Assembly (NCBI GenBank): GCA_046081125.1
Contig: JBJTVH010000102.1
Location: forward strand, 1-64,000
DNA from: JBEIFW01 sp046081125
Lineage (GTDB): Bacteria; Actinomycetota; Acidimicrobiia; Acidimicrobiales; Ilumatobacteraceae
DNA length: 64,000 nucleotides
Direction of reading: 5' to 3'
Numbering within the stretch: the stretch's first letter is position 1; each line of letters starts with the position of its first letter. A model generated the notes under the pieces. That model saw only the letters and a program-made list of their open reading frames with translations, ran no database searches and was not told where the DNA came from. Position numbers and translations under genes: made by a program. Below, piece by piece: positions 21,504 through 29,769 of the stretch.

Positions 21504-22564
21504 CCGGTCCGGTCGAGGTGTCCTGGTTCTCGGCGCTGTGCGACGACGACTACGAACGCCTCGGCGTCCCGGACCCGGCGCTGCGGTCGTCGTGGTCCCA
21601 CTGCTCGGCGATCGCCCGCACCGCCGCTGCGGCCGGGTTCGACAACCTGCTGCTGCCATCGGGGTACGACCTCGGGATCGACGCCGTCGCGTTCGCCGGC
21701 GGGCTCGCCCCGCAGCTCGAACGGATGCGCCTGCTCGTCGCCGTGCGCTCGGGCGAGCTGTGGGTGCCGCAGCTCGCCCGTCAGCTCGCCACCCTCGACC
21801 AGATGCTCGGCGGCCGCCTGACCGTGAACATCATCTCCAGCGACCGGCCCGGCGAGCGGCTCGACGCCGAGGTCCGCTACCGGCGCACGCTCGAGGAGAT
21901 GACCGTGTTGCGTCGCCTGCTCGACGGTGAAGCCGTCGAGTTCCACGGCGAGTTCCTCGACCTCCACGTGGCGCCGCCGTCGGCCCGTACGGTGTCGGGA
22001 CGCTGCCCGGCGCTCTATTTCGGCGGGCTGTCCGAACCCGCCCGGGAGGTGGCCGCGGCCGCAGCCGACGTCTACCTGCTGTGGCCCGACACGATGCCCC
22101 GGGTCGCCGCGGTCCTCGACGACCTGCGGGCCCGAGCGGCACGGCACGGCCGGAGGCTGCGGTTCGGCTACCGGGTGCACGTGGTGGTGCGCGACACCGA
22201 GTCCGAGGCCCGCGACGCCGCCCGCGCGCTCGTCGCCGACCTCGACGACGCCGTGGGCGCGGCGATCCGGTCGCGGTCGCTCGACTCCACCTCGACCGGC
22301 GTTCGGCGCCAGGCCGAACTGCGTGAGGACGCCGACGACGACGGCTACGTCGAGCCCCACCTGTGGACCGGGATCGGTCGGGCCCGCAGCGGCTGCGGCG
22401 CGGCGATCGTCGGCGATCCCGACCAGGTGGCGGCCACCCTCGAGGCGTACCGGGCCCTCGGGATCGACGCGTTCATCCTGTCGGGTTACCCCCACGAACG
22501 GGAGGCCGAACGGTTCGGTCGCCTCGTGCTGCCCCGGCTCGACCACGCGCCCCTGGCAGGCTGA
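21500..22564 (+). CDS. Alkanesulfonate monooxygenase-like LLM flavoprotein (SsuD type)
   Basis: The 354-residue bacterial-luciferase-fold protein has EVSWFSALCDDD at the N-terminus, GFDNLLLPSGY, MRLLVAVRSGELWVPQLARQ, the typical LTVNIISSDRPGE and YFGGLSEPAREVAA. The C-terminal IVGDPDQVAATLEAYRALGI and FILSGYPHEREAERFG match SsuD, the FMNH2-dependent desulfonation enzyme. GTG overlaps the AKR stop by 4 bases. A sulfur-related role agrees with the cysteine synthase two genes upstream, but the partner reductase SsuE and a transporter are not here, so the substrate is inferred. Confidence 0.82.
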   Translation: MTGPVEVSWFSALCDDDYERLGVPDPALRSSWSHCSAIARTAAAAGFDNLLLPSGYDLGIDAVAFAGGLAPQLERMRLLVAVRSGELWVPQLARQLATLDQMLGGRLTVNIISSDRPGERLDAEVRYRRTLEEMTVLRRLLDGEAVEFHGEFLDLHVAPPSARTVSGRCPALYFGGLSEPAREVAAAAADVYLLWPDTMPRVAAVLDDLRARAARHGRRLRFGYRVHVVVRDTESEARDAARALVADLDDAVGAAIRSRSLDSTSTGVRRQAELREDADDDGYVEPHLWTGIGRARSGCGAAIVGDPDQVAATLEAYRALGIDAFILSGYPHEREAERFGRLVLPRLDHAPLAG

Positions 22565-22569
22565 ACCCC

Positions 22570-23265
22570 GTGTGCGGCCGCTACGTCTCGGCCACCCCGC
22601 CCGAGGTGTTGGCTGCGTACTTCGACGCCACCGTCACCGAAGGGGTCGCCCCACCCGAACCGTCCTACAACGTCGCCCCCACGAACGGGGCGTGGGCCGT
22701 CGTGGAACGCGCCGACGGCCGGCATCTCGAGGTGTTCCGCTGGGGGCTGGTGCCGTCCTGGGCGGCTGAGGTGAAGGTCGGCGCCAAGATGATCAACGCC
22801 CGCGCCGAGACGCTGCTGACAAAGCCCGCCTTCCGGTCGCTCGTTCCCCGGCGCCGGTGCCTGGTGCCCGCCGACGGGTTCTACGAGTGGCAGGCCGTGC
22901 CCGGCCAGCGGGCCAAGCAGCCGATGTACATCCACCGTTGCGACGGCGCCCCACTTGCGCTCGCCGGGCTGTGGAGCACCTGGAGGGACCCCGCCGCCGG
23001 GCCCGAGGCACCCTGGCTGCACTCCCTGACGATCGTCACCACCGCGGCCAATGCGAAGATGGCGCCCGTGCACGATCGGATGCCGGCGATCCTGGAGCCG
23101 GTCGACTGGGCCCGCTGGCTCACCCCCGGACCGCTCGATGCGGCGACGGTCGCGGGCCTGCTCGTGCCCGCCGGCGAGGGCGTGCTCACCCTGCACCCGG
23201 TGTCGACCGATGTGAACCGGGTGAGCGTGAACGATGCGCACCTGATCGACGAGGTCGCCCCGTGA
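22570..23265 (+). CDS. SRAP (HMCES/YedK) DNA-protein crosslink protein
   Basis: The 231-residue SRAP protein has Cys2 directly after the initiator (reading fMet-Cys-Gly-Arg-Tyr). Cys2 is the residue that forms a thiazolidine link with abasic sites in single-stranded DNA. NVAPTN, RWGLVPSW, INARAET (catalytic-pocket Asn/Glu), CLVPADGFYEW, the late HDRMPAIL His motif and HPVSTDVN all match the family. The GTG start is the only one placing Cys at position 2. The protein protects abasic sites during replication. The next gene overlaps by 4 bases. Confidence 0.95.
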   Translation: MCGRYVSATPPEVLAAYFDATVTEGVAPPEPSYNVAPTNGAWAVVERADGRHLEVFRWGLVPSWAAEVKVGAKMINARAETLLTKPAFRSLVPRRRCLVPADGFYEWQAVPGQRAKQPMYIHRCDGAPLALAGLWSTWRDPAAGPEAPWLHSLTIVTTAANAKMAPVHDRMPAILEPVDWARWLTPGPLDAATVAGLLVPAGEGVLTLHPVSTDVNRVSVNDAHLIDEVAP

Positions 23266-23633
23266 TCCGCCGTCCGAGGGTCCTCGCCGCCGTCGGCGTC
23301 GCGTCGTTGCTGGCCGGCGCCTTGCTGCTCGCCGCCTGCGGCGCCGAACCCACCGGCGCGCCGATGGCGACGCCGGGCACCACGGCCACACCGACCGCGG
23401 CCGTGCCCACGACCGCCGGGGGGCCCGCCGCGTCGGCGGTGTCCGTTCCGACCAGAGCCCAGGCCGATTCGCTGCTCGGGCGAACCCCGGAAGCGGCGCG
23501 CGCCTCGGGCTACGTCGTGCGGGCCGTGCGGATCGACGGCGTCGCCCAGATGGGCACCACCGACTACCGGCCCGAGCGGATCAACGTCGCCGTAGCCGGC
23601 GGGGTCATCACCGAGATCGTCGGCCTCGGCTGA
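23262..23633 (+). CDS. Lipoprotein with I78-like peptidase inhibitor domain
   Basis: The 123-residue product starts at GTG overlapping the SRAP stop. It has a lipoprotein signal peptide ending in LLLAAC with Cys at about 26. A Thr/Pro/Ala linker follows, and then a ~55-residue domain: DSLLGRTPEAARASGY, VVRAVRIDG, DYRPERINVAVAGGVITEI. The pattern (L-G-x-[TS]-x2-EA ... R-DG ... D-RP-R-N-v-V--G-IT) is that of the potato-inhibitor-I-like I78 family. It would be an extracytoplasmic serine protease inhibitor. With the I42-like protein it is the second inhibitor lipoprotein in the window. Confidence 0.65.
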   Translation: MIRRPRVLAAVGVASLLAGALLLAACGAEPTGAPMATPGTTATPTAAVPTTAGGPAASAVSVPTRAQADSLLGRTPEAARASGYVVRAVRIDGVAQMGTTDYRPERINVAVAGGVITEIVGLG

Positions 23634-23671
23634 ACCGGTGGCGGCTGAACCGGTGGCGGCTGAACCGGTGC
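23628..23671 (+). repeat. Three tandem copies of a 15-bp unit
   Basis: GGCTGAACCGGTGGC is repeated three times (last copy with one change), starting in the final codons of the I78-like gene and running into the gap before the convergent P450. The first copy contains the stop codon, so the extra copies are noncoding. Confidence 0.8.
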
Positions 23672-23678
23672 CGGCCCG

Positions 23679-24902
23679 TCAGCGGGTCTGGAACCGCACG
23701 TCGAGCCGGCGCATCGGGCGCAAGAAGAAGCTCGGTTCGTGCAGCGGCTCGGCGAGCGGGCCGTCGAGGGCGATGTCGTCGAGGCGGGCGAGCAGCTGAG
23801 TGAACGCCGAGTGCATCTCCTGGCGGGCCAATGCGGCGCCGACGCAGTAGTGGTTGCCGAACCCGAACGCCACGTTGTTGCGGGCGTTGTCGCGGGTGAT
23901 GTCGAACCGGTCGGGATCGTCGAACACCCGCTCGTCACGGTTCGCAGCCCCGAAGCGGATCATCACCGACGCGTTCGCCGGGATCTCCAGCCCGCCGACG
24001 CTCACCGGGCACGTCGTGCGCCGCCAGAGCCCCTGCACCGGGCTGTCGATCCGCAACACCTCCTCGATGAAGTTGCCCATCAGCTCCGGGCGCTCCCGCA
24101 GCAGCGTCTGCTGGTCGGGATGCGTCGCGAGCAGCAGCATGCCGGCGGCCAGCGCGCCCGTGGTCGTCTCGAACCCGCCGGTGACGAGTTGGTGGAGCAG
24201 GTCTTGTAACTCGCCCATGGTGAACGGCTCCTCGTCGTCACCGTGCGCGGTGACCAGCAACGAGATCAGATCGTCACCAGGGTTGGCGCGGCGTTCCTCG
24301 AACACCCGGGCCAGGAAGTGCTGCGCCTCGAGCTCCACGTCGGCCTCGGCGAGCGCGTCCTCGACGGTCATCGAGCGCTGCGCGAGCGCCAGCATCGCAT
24401 CGGCCCACCGCCGGAACGTGCGGTACTCGCTGCGGTCGAGCCCGAGTTGCTCGGCGATGAAGATCCCCGGCAGCGGCAGCGCCAGCGCGGAGACGAACTC
24501 GCAGCGGCCCTCCGGCGCGAACGCGTCGATCAACCCCGTCGTGATGTCCTCGATGTGCGGGGTGAGGTCCTTCACCCGGGCCGGGGTGAACACCCGGTTG
24601 AGCAGCTTGCGGTACCGGGTGTGGACCGGTGGATCGGTGCGCTGCAACGTCGCCGCCCGGGCCCAGCCCCGCTCGGCGAGACGCTGCTGGTAGGCGATCG
24701 CGACCGCGTTGGGGGTCGTGCGGCCCGCCGCCGGCCGGGACGAGAACGTGCCCACGTCCATCAGCGCCGACCGGCCCTCGGCGTGCCCGCCGATCACGTA
24801 CAGGTCGATGTCGGCCTCGTGCCACGCCGGGCAGGCCGCCATCCGTTCCCGGTAGTACGAGAACGGATCGTCCTGGACACTCGGATCGCTGAGTCCCTGC
24901 AT
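23679..24902 (-). CDS. Cytochrome P450
   Basis: The 407-residue soluble class I P450 has an I-helix oxygen motif GGFETTTG near residue 240, ExxR as EEVLR, VMIRFGAANRDERVF before the meander, and the heme loop FGFGNHYCVGAALAR with Cys353 as thiolate ligand. Length and lack of a membrane anchor are typical of actinobacterial CYPs that take electrons from ferredoxin. No ferredoxin or reductase is adjacent. ATG 24902 is divergent from prcB, with only 27 bases between the starts. The substrate is unknown. Confidence 0.95.
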   Translation of the reverse strand: MQGLSDPSVQDDPFSYYRERMAACPAWHEADIDLYVIGGHAEGRSALMDVGTFSSRPAAGRTTPNAVAIAYQQRLAERGWARAATLQRTDPPVHTRYRKLLNRVFTPARVKDLTPHIEDITTGLIDAFAPEGRCEFVSALALPLPGIFIAEQLGLDRSEYRTFRRWADAMLALAQRSMTVEDALAEADVELEAQHFLARVFEERRANPGDDLISLLVTAHGDDEEPFTMGELQDLLHQLVTGGFETTTGALAAGMLLLATHPDQQTLLRERPELMGNFIEEVLRIDSPVQGLWRRTTCPVSVGGLEIPANASVMIRFGAANRDERVFDDPDRFDITRDNARNNVAFGFGNHYCVGAALARQEMHSAFTQLLARLDDIALDGPLAEPLHEPSFFLRPMRRLDVRFQTR

Positions 24903-24914
24903 GACGAGCGACGG

Positions 24915-24920
24915 TAGCCT
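24915..24920 (+). promoter_or_regulatory. -10 hexamer TAGCCT before prcB
   Basis: TAGCCT ends 9 bases before the prcB ATG, within the 27-base space to the divergent P450. Any -35 element must lie inside the P450 coding sequence. Confidence 0.4.
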
Positions 24921-24929
24921 CAACGGTCT

Positions 24930-25721
24930 ATGGCGATCCCCCTGTACGCCCCCGGGGACGACCCCGGGCCGAGCCTGTACGAGGTGCTGCGGCGCAGCGG
25001 CCTCGACCCGTTCGCCCCCGTCGAGGCCGCTGGCCCGCTCGTCTTGCCCCACGCCACCACCTGCGTCGCAGTCCGGTACGCGGACGGCGTCGTGATGGCG
25101 GGCGACCGGCGGGCGACGGCCGGCAACCTGATCAGCCACCGGTCGATGGAGAAGGTGATGCCCGCCGACCGGCACTCGGCGGTGGCCATCGCCGGAGCGG
25201 CGGGGCCGGCGATGGAGATGGTCAAGCTGTTCCAGCTGCAGCTCGAGCACTACGAGAAGGTGGAGGGCTCGCCGCTCTCGCTCGAGGGCAAGGCCAACCA
25301 GCTGTCGATGATGGTGCGCGGCAACCTCCCCGCTGCCATGCAGGGCATGGTCGTCGTGCCGATCTTCGCCGGGTGGGACACCCGCCGGCAGGTGGGCCGC
25401 CTGTTCGACTACGACGTCACCGGAGGCCGCTACGAGGAGGCCGACTACGTCGCGACCGGCTCGGGCAGCGTGCATGCCGGCACGGTCGTCAAGGTCGGGT
25501 TCCGACCGGGGATGCGGCGCGACGACGTCGTCGACCTGGTACTCACCGCCCTGTGGGAAGCGGCCGACGCCGACTCGGCCACTGGCGGCCCCGACCCGTT
25601 GCGGGGCATCTACCCGGTGGTCGCCACCGTCACCGCCGCCGGGTTCGAGCGCCTCGCCGACGACGAGCTGCGCACCCGTTTCGAGGGCATCGCCGCAGCG
25701 CGCCAGGGGGTCCGACCGTGA
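24930..25721 (+). CDS. prcB: Proteasome subunit beta
   Basis: The 263-residue precursor has a propeptide ending at LPHA before Thr43. Thr43 becomes the N-terminal nucleophile after autocleavage. Asp59 (in MAGDRRAT) and Lys75 (in SMEKVM) fall 16 and 32 residues later, exactly the T1-D17-K33 catalytic set. GSGSVHA and the DDVVDLVLTALWEAADAD helix are family features. It forms the two inner rings of the 20S core with PrcA. prcA overlaps by 4 bases. Notably pup, dop and the ATPase gene are not upstream; a divergent P450 occupies that place. Confidence 0.97.
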   Translation: MAIPLYAPGDDPGPSLYEVLRRSGLDPFAPVEAAGPLVLPHATTCVAVRYADGVVMAGDRRATAGNLISHRSMEKVMPADRHSAVAIAGAAGPAMEMVKLFQLQLEHYEKVEGSPLSLEGKANQLSMMVRGNLPAAMQGMVVVPIFAGWDTRRQVGRLFDYDVTGGRYEEADYVATGSGSVHAGTVVKVGFRPGMRRDDVVDLVLTALWEAADADSATGGPDPLRGIYPVVATVTAAGFERLADDELRTRFEGIAAARQGVRP

Positions 25722-26395
25722 GCATGATGCCGTACGTCTCGCCCGAGCAGTTGATGAAGGACCGGGCGGACTACGCCCGAAAGGGCATCGACCGGGGTCG
25801 CAGCCTCACGGCGGTCATCTTCGACGGCGGGGTCGCGATCGTGGCCGAGAATCCGTCGAACACGCTGCGCAAGGTGTCGGAGATCTACGACCGCATCGCG
25901 TTCGCCGGGGTCGGCAAGTACAACGAGTTCGACCAGTTGCGCGTCGCCGGGGTGCGCGCCGCGGACCTGAAGGGCTACCAGTACTCGCGCGACGACGTGG
26001 ACGCCCGCAGCCTCGCGAACAACTACGCGCAGATCCTCGGCCAGATCTTCACCCACGAGATGAAGCCGATGGAGGTGGAGATCCTCGTCGCCGAAGCGGG
26101 TTTCGTATCCGGAGGCGACCAGCTGTTCCACATCCTGTACGACGGCACGGTCATGGACGAGAACCGCTTCAGCGTGCTCGGCGGCGACTCCGAGGCGATC
26201 GCCGGTCGGCTCGAAGCGTCGTGGGTGCCCGACATGGGCCTGGGCCGCGCCCTCGGCGTCGCCGTGGCCGCGCTGGCGGGCCCGGAACGCACGCTCAGCC
26301 CGGGTGATCTCGAGGTCGCGGTGCTCGCGCGCGGCAACGGGCGGCGCTGCTTCCAGCGCCTCGGCGACGACGAGGTCGCGTCGCTGCTGGGCTGA
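25718..26395 (+). CDS. prcA: Proteasome subunit alpha
   Basis: The 225-residue alpha subunit begins with the alpha-type N-terminal segment MPYVSPEQLMKDRADYARKG that gates the pore. The Ntn-fold core follows: SLTAVIFDGGVAIVAEN, YDRIAFAGVGKYNEFDQLR and NNYAQILGQIFTHEMKPMEV. The catalytic Thr is absent, as expected. The extreme C-terminus (DDEVASLLG) lacks a long tail. The start is either GTG 25718 (overlapping the prcB stop) or ATG 25724/25727; GTG is listed for its coupling geometry. pafA follows after 68 bases with its own promoter-like hexamer. Confidence 0.95.
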   Translation: MSMMPYVSPEQLMKDRADYARKGIDRGRSLTAVIFDGGVAIVAENPSNTLRKVSEIYDRIAFAGVGKYNEFDQLRVAGVRAADLKGYQYSRDDVDARSLANNYAQILGQIFTHEMKPMEVEILVAEAGFVSGGDQLFHILYDGTVMDENRFSVLGGDSEAIAGRLEASWVPDMGLGRALGVAVAALAGPERTLSPGDLEVAVLARGNGRRCFQRLGDDEVASLLG

Positions 26396-26450
26396 ACGCC
26401 TGCGCGCAGGTGCCCGGCGCAGATGCGCACGGTGTTGCGGCCCGGGCCGA

Positions 26451-26456
26451 TACGGT
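26451..26456 (+). promoter_or_regulatory. -10 hexamer TACGGT, leaderless promoter of pafA
   Basis: GATACGGT ends 7 bases before the GTG at 26464, supporting that start over open frame further upstream. It would let pafA be transcribed separately from prcBA. Confidence 0.45.
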
Positions 26457-26463
26457 GCCCGCC

Positions 26464-27822
26464 GTGGAGCGCCGCATTTTCGGGCTGGAGAACGAGTACG
26501 GCGTCACCTGCACCCTTCGGGGTCAGCGCCGCCTCAGCCCCGACGAGGTGGCCCGCTACCTGTTCCGCCGGGTCGTGTCATGGGGGCGCAGCTCGAACGT
26601 GTTCCTTGCGAACGGCGCCCGTCTCTACCTCGACGTCGGCTCGCATCCGGAGTACGCCACACCCGAGTGCGACTCGATCTACGACGTCGTCGTGCACGAC
26701 AAAGCGGGGGAGCGGATCCTCGAGCAGTTGCTCGCCGGCGCCGAGCAGCGCCTGCGCGAGGAGGGGATCCGCGGCACCATCTACCTGTTCAAGAACAACA
26801 CCGACTCGGCCGGTAACAGCTACGGCTGCCACGAGAACTACCTGACGAGCCGCCGCGACGATCTGGCCCACTACGCCGAGGTGCTGATCCCGTTCCTGGT
26901 GAGCCGCCAGATCTACGCCGGCGCCGGCAAGGTGCTCCAAACCGCACGGGGCGCGCTGTACTGCATCGCCCAGCGCGCCGAGCACATCTGGGAAGGCGTC
27001 TCGTCGGCCACCACCCGTAGCCGCCCGATCATCAACACCCGCGACGAACCCCACGCCGATGCCGAGCGCTACCGGCGGCTCCACGTCATCGTCGGCGACT
27101 CGAACATGAGCGAATACGCCGCATTCTTGAAGGTGGGCGCCGCAGCGATCCTGCTCCGGATGCTCGAGGACCCGTCGGTGGTGCTGCGCGACATGACCCT
27201 CGAGAACCCGATCCGGGCCATTCGTGAGATCAGCCACGACATGACCTGCCGGCGCACGGTGCGCCTCGCCAACGGCCGTGAGGTGTCCGCGCTCGACATC
27301 CAACGCGAGTACCTCGACCGAGCGCTGCGGTATGCGGAGAGCCGGGGCCTCGGCCCCATGGAGACCAAGGCGTTGCAGATGTGGGAGCACTGCGTCACCA
27401 CCATCGAGCGCGACCCGCTCGAGTTGGACCGGGAGTGCGATTGGGTCATCAAGTACAAGCTCCTCGAGGCCTACCGCGAGCGCAACGAACTGTCGCTCGG
27501 GCACCCGAAGGTGGCCCTCATGGACCTGCAGTACCACGACGTGAACCGCAACCGGGGCCTCTACTACCTGCTCGAGCACCGTGGGATGGTGGAGCGGATG
27601 TGCACCGACGAGGACATCGACACTGCGATCGATACCCCGCCCCAGACCACCCGGGCCCGCCTGCGCGGCGAGTTCATCCGGCGGGCCAAGGAGCGCAAAC
27701 GCGATTACACCGTCGACTGGGTACATCTGAAGCTCAACGACCACGCCCAGCGGACCGTGCTGTGCAAGGACCCGTTCAAGTCGCGCGACGAACGGGTCGA
27801 AAAGCTGATCGCCAGCCTGTGA
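26464..27822 (+). CDS. pafA: Pup--protein ligase PafA
   Basis: The 452-residue carboxylate-amine ligase attaches the prokaryotic ubiquitin-like Pup to lysines of proteasome substrates. The N-terminal RRIFGLENEYGVTC holds the catalytic/metal Glu residues. VARYLFRRVVSWGRSSNVFL, NGARLYLDVGSHPEYATPEC, NSYGCHENY and RPIINTRDEPHADAERYRRL are PafA rather than Dop hallmarks; the extra loop of Dop is missing. It lies directly behind prcBA, as in Mycobacterium. pafBC, usually next, are absent here. Confidence 0.96.
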   Translation: MERRIFGLENEYGVTCTLRGQRRLSPDEVARYLFRRVVSWGRSSNVFLANGARLYLDVGSHPEYATPECDSIYDVVVHDKAGERILEQLLAGAEQRLREEGIRGTIYLFKNNTDSAGNSYGCHENYLTSRRDDLAHYAEVLIPFLVSRQIYAGAGKVLQTARGALYCIAQRAEHIWEGVSSATTRSRPIINTRDEPHADAERYRRLHVIVGDSNMSEYAAFLKVGAAAILLRMLEDPSVVLRDMTLENPIRAIREISHDMTCRRTVRLANGREVSALDIQREYLDRALRYAESRGLGPMETKALQMWEHCVTTIERDPLELDRECDWVIKYKLLEAYRERNELSLGHPKVALMDLQYHDVNRNRGLYYLLEHRGMVERMCTDEDIDTAIDTPPQTTRARLRGEFIRRAKERKRDYTVDWVHLKLNDHAQRTVLCKDPFKSRDERVEKLIASL

Positions 27823-27829
27823 CCCCGAC

Positions 27830-28417
27830 GTGACCGCCCCCCGAACCCGTTCCCGCTCGTCGGGCAACAGCACCCTCAAGACGATGCGCGAGTGGACGCT
27901 GGTCATCGCCGGCGCGCTCGCCATCGCGCTGGTGGTGCGCGCCTTTCTCCTCGCGGCGTTCTACATCCCGTCGGAATCGATGGTGCCGACCCTGCAGACC
28001 GGCGACCGGGTGCTCGTCAACAAGTTGAGCTACCGCCTCCACGACATCGACCGCGGTGATGTGGTGGTGTTCGAGCGACCGTCGAGCGGGCAGAACCGCT
28101 GCAAGCCGTCCTACGTGTGGGCGGCAGGAAGCGACATCAAGGACCTCATCAAGCGGGTCGTCGGGCTCCCGGGCGACCGCATCGAAGGCCGCGACGGCAA
28201 GGTGTTCGTGAACGGCCAGCAACTCGTCGAGCCGTACCTGCAGCTCACCACCAGCCCCTTCGACACGGTCACCGTGCCCGACGGCTGCGTGTTCGTCATG
28301 GGCGACAACCGGCCGTTCTCCCAGGACAGCCGGGTGTTCGGACCGATCCCAGAGGATCTCGTCGTCGGACGGGCCTTCGTGCGGGTGTGGCCACTCACCC
28401 ACCTCGGCTGGCTGTAG
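27830..28417 (+). CDS. lepB: Signal peptidase I
   Basis: The 195-residue type I signal peptidase has one N-terminal transmembrane helix (WTLVIAGALAIALVVRAFLL), then FYIPSESMVPTL with nucleophile Ser50 and IKRVVGLPGD with general base Lys108. GRDGKVFVNG and FVMGDNRPFSQDSRVFG are the conserved boxes D and E. The active site faces outside the membrane. The GTG start is 7 bases after pafA. Nearby tatBC suggest a protein-export cluster. The frame continues without a gap into the remains of an antiporter gene. Confidence 0.95.
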   Translation: MTAPRTRSRSSGNSTLKTMREWTLVIAGALAIALVVRAFLLAAFYIPSESMVPTLQTGDRVLVNKLSYRLHDIDRGDVVVFERPSSGQNRCKPSYVWAAGSDIKDLIKRVVGLPGDRIEGRDGKVFVNGQQLVEPYLQLTTSPFDTVTVPDGCVFVMGDNRPFSQDSRVFGPIPEDLVVGRAFVRVWPLTHLGWL

Positions 28418-28447
28418 CCGGCTGGGATCAGCGCTCGAGACGCCACC

Positions 28448-28915
28448 GATGAGCGGAATCGCCAGGTCCTGGTCGGGTCGAGCCTGCTGCTGTTCGGCGT
28501 GATCGCCAGCCGGCTGTCCTCGGGTCTGGGTATCCCGGGGCTGCTGGTGTTCCTGGCGGTGGGGATGCTGGCCGGCTCCGACGGGCCGGGCGGCATCTAC
28601 TTCGACAACGCCGAGGTGTCCCAGACCCTCGGCGTCGTTGCGCTCGCGTACATCTTGTTCAGCGGCGGGCTCTCTACGAACTGGGACGAGATCCGCCCGG
28701 TGCTGCGCCAGGGCCGGTCATCGGTCAGCGGGCAGGCACTCGTCGATGTTGGCCTGCCGGTCGGCACGATGATCGTCCTCATCGAGCGCGACGGCGAGTT
28801 CGTCGTGCCGACCGGATCGACCGTGCTCCGGGAAGGGGATCGGCTGCTGGTCCTCGGTGACGACGACAGCATCCGACGTTTGCGTCGCCGCCTCGACGGG
28901 GTCGAGCCGGAGTGA
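28448..28915 (+). pseudogene. Internally deleted NhaP2-type K+(Na+)/H+ antiporter gene
   Basis: The frame reads DERNRQVLVGSSLLLFG, then SRLSSGLGIPGLLVFLAVGM, LAGSDGPGGIYFD and FSGGLSTNWDEIRPVLRQG, which are the first transmembrane helices of a CPA1/NhaP2 antiporter. It then jumps straight to VSGQALVDVGLPVGTMIVLI, FVVPTGSTVLREGDRLLVLG and DDDSIRRLRRRLDG, the C-terminal TrkA_C (RCK_C) domain. Intact homologues are about 480-500 residues; some 300 residues covering most of the transport domain are missing. No standard start codon is found before the first homologous residues (GTG 28499 is internal). It is therefore a remnant. Confidence 0.75.
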
Positions 28916-28949
28916 ACCCTCGGCCTGCGGCGCCGCAGCAGGGATCCGG

Positions 28950-29675
28950 TCAGCTGCCGATCTCGGCTCGCATCGCGTCGACGATCCGGTCCACCCAATC
29001 GCCGAACACGCCGTCGATCCCCATTCGAAGCGTTTCCCGCAACGGACGCTCGAACTGCAGGTCCCAGGCGAACGCGATGCGCCCGAAGCGGTGGAACAAC
29101 GTGGTCAGCCCCCCCGTCCAGCTCGCCTGGTGCAGGTTCACGGCGTCGACGCCCAGGTCGGCAAGGGTGGCGGCTCGCCGTTCCGGGCCGTCCTTGAGGG
29201 CGGCGAGCTTGGTGGAGTTGACCAGGCGGACCTCGCCGTCGATGGGCCGCAACGCCTGCAGGACGTCGAGCTCGGGGTGGCAGAGCCAGAGCGCTGCGGT
29301 GCCGCGGCGCAACCCCGCGCGCGCCTCGGCCAGGACCGCCGGTCCGGCCGCCGGATCCTTCAGGTCGAGCGAGAGCTCGAACGCCCCGCCGCAGGCCGCG
29401 AACAACTCGCCGAGCGTCGGGATGTGATCGGGCAGCTCGGCCCGGGTCACCGCCGAGATCGGCCGGCGCCGAACCCCGCGCCGCACCACGCCGTCGTGGT
29501 CGAGCACCGGAACACCATCCGCGGTGAGCCAGACGTCGCTCTCCAACCCGGTGGCACCCAACCGGAGCGCGAGGGCGAAGGCCTCCAGGGTGTTCTCCGG
29601 GGCATGGGCGCTCGCACCCCGGTGGGCGAAGCCGATCGGAGGGTCGATCAACGACGGGAGCCGCTGCTGGGGCAT
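28950..29675 (-). CDS. Glycerophosphodiester phosphodiesterase
   Basis: The 241-residue TIM-barrel GDPD has the catalytic HRGASAHAPENT motif (His18, Arg19, Glu27) and metal ligands in LESDVWLTADGVPVLDHDG (Glu45, Asp47, His60). Downstream barrel strands FELSLDLKDP, AVNLHQASW and AFAWDLQFER are typical, as is DGVFGDWVDRI near the end. It hydrolyses glycerophosphodiesters to sn-glycerol 3-phosphate and an alcohol. No signal peptide is seen, so it is cytosolic. It is transcribed against its neighbours. Confidence 0.93.
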   Translation of the reverse strand: MPQQRLPSLIDPPIGFAHRGASAHAPENTLEAFALALRLGATGLESDVWLTADGVPVLDHDGVVRRGVRRRPISAVTRAELPDHIPTLGELFAACGGAFELSLDLKDPAAGPAVLAEARAGLRRGTAALWLCHPELDVLQALRPIDGEVRLVNSTKLAALKDGPERRAATLADLGVDAVNLHQASWTGGLTTLFHRFGRIAFAWDLQFERPLRETLRMGIDGVFGDWVDRIVDAMRAEIGS

Positions 29676-29756
29676 CGCAGGATTCTGCCGACCCGACCGG
29701 CGTCACGGCGCTTCGGCGCCGACGGTGCTCACTCGGTGGGGCCGGCACCCGATCCG

Positions 29757-29762
29757 TAGACT
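29757..29762 (+). promoter_or_regulatory. -10 hexamer TAGACT, leaderless promoter of tatB
   Basis: TAGACT ends 7 bases before the GTG at 29770, fixing that start for the Tat gene and indicating leaderless transcription of the tatB-tatC-helY group. Confidence 0.45.
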
Positions 29763-29769
29763 CGCCGCC

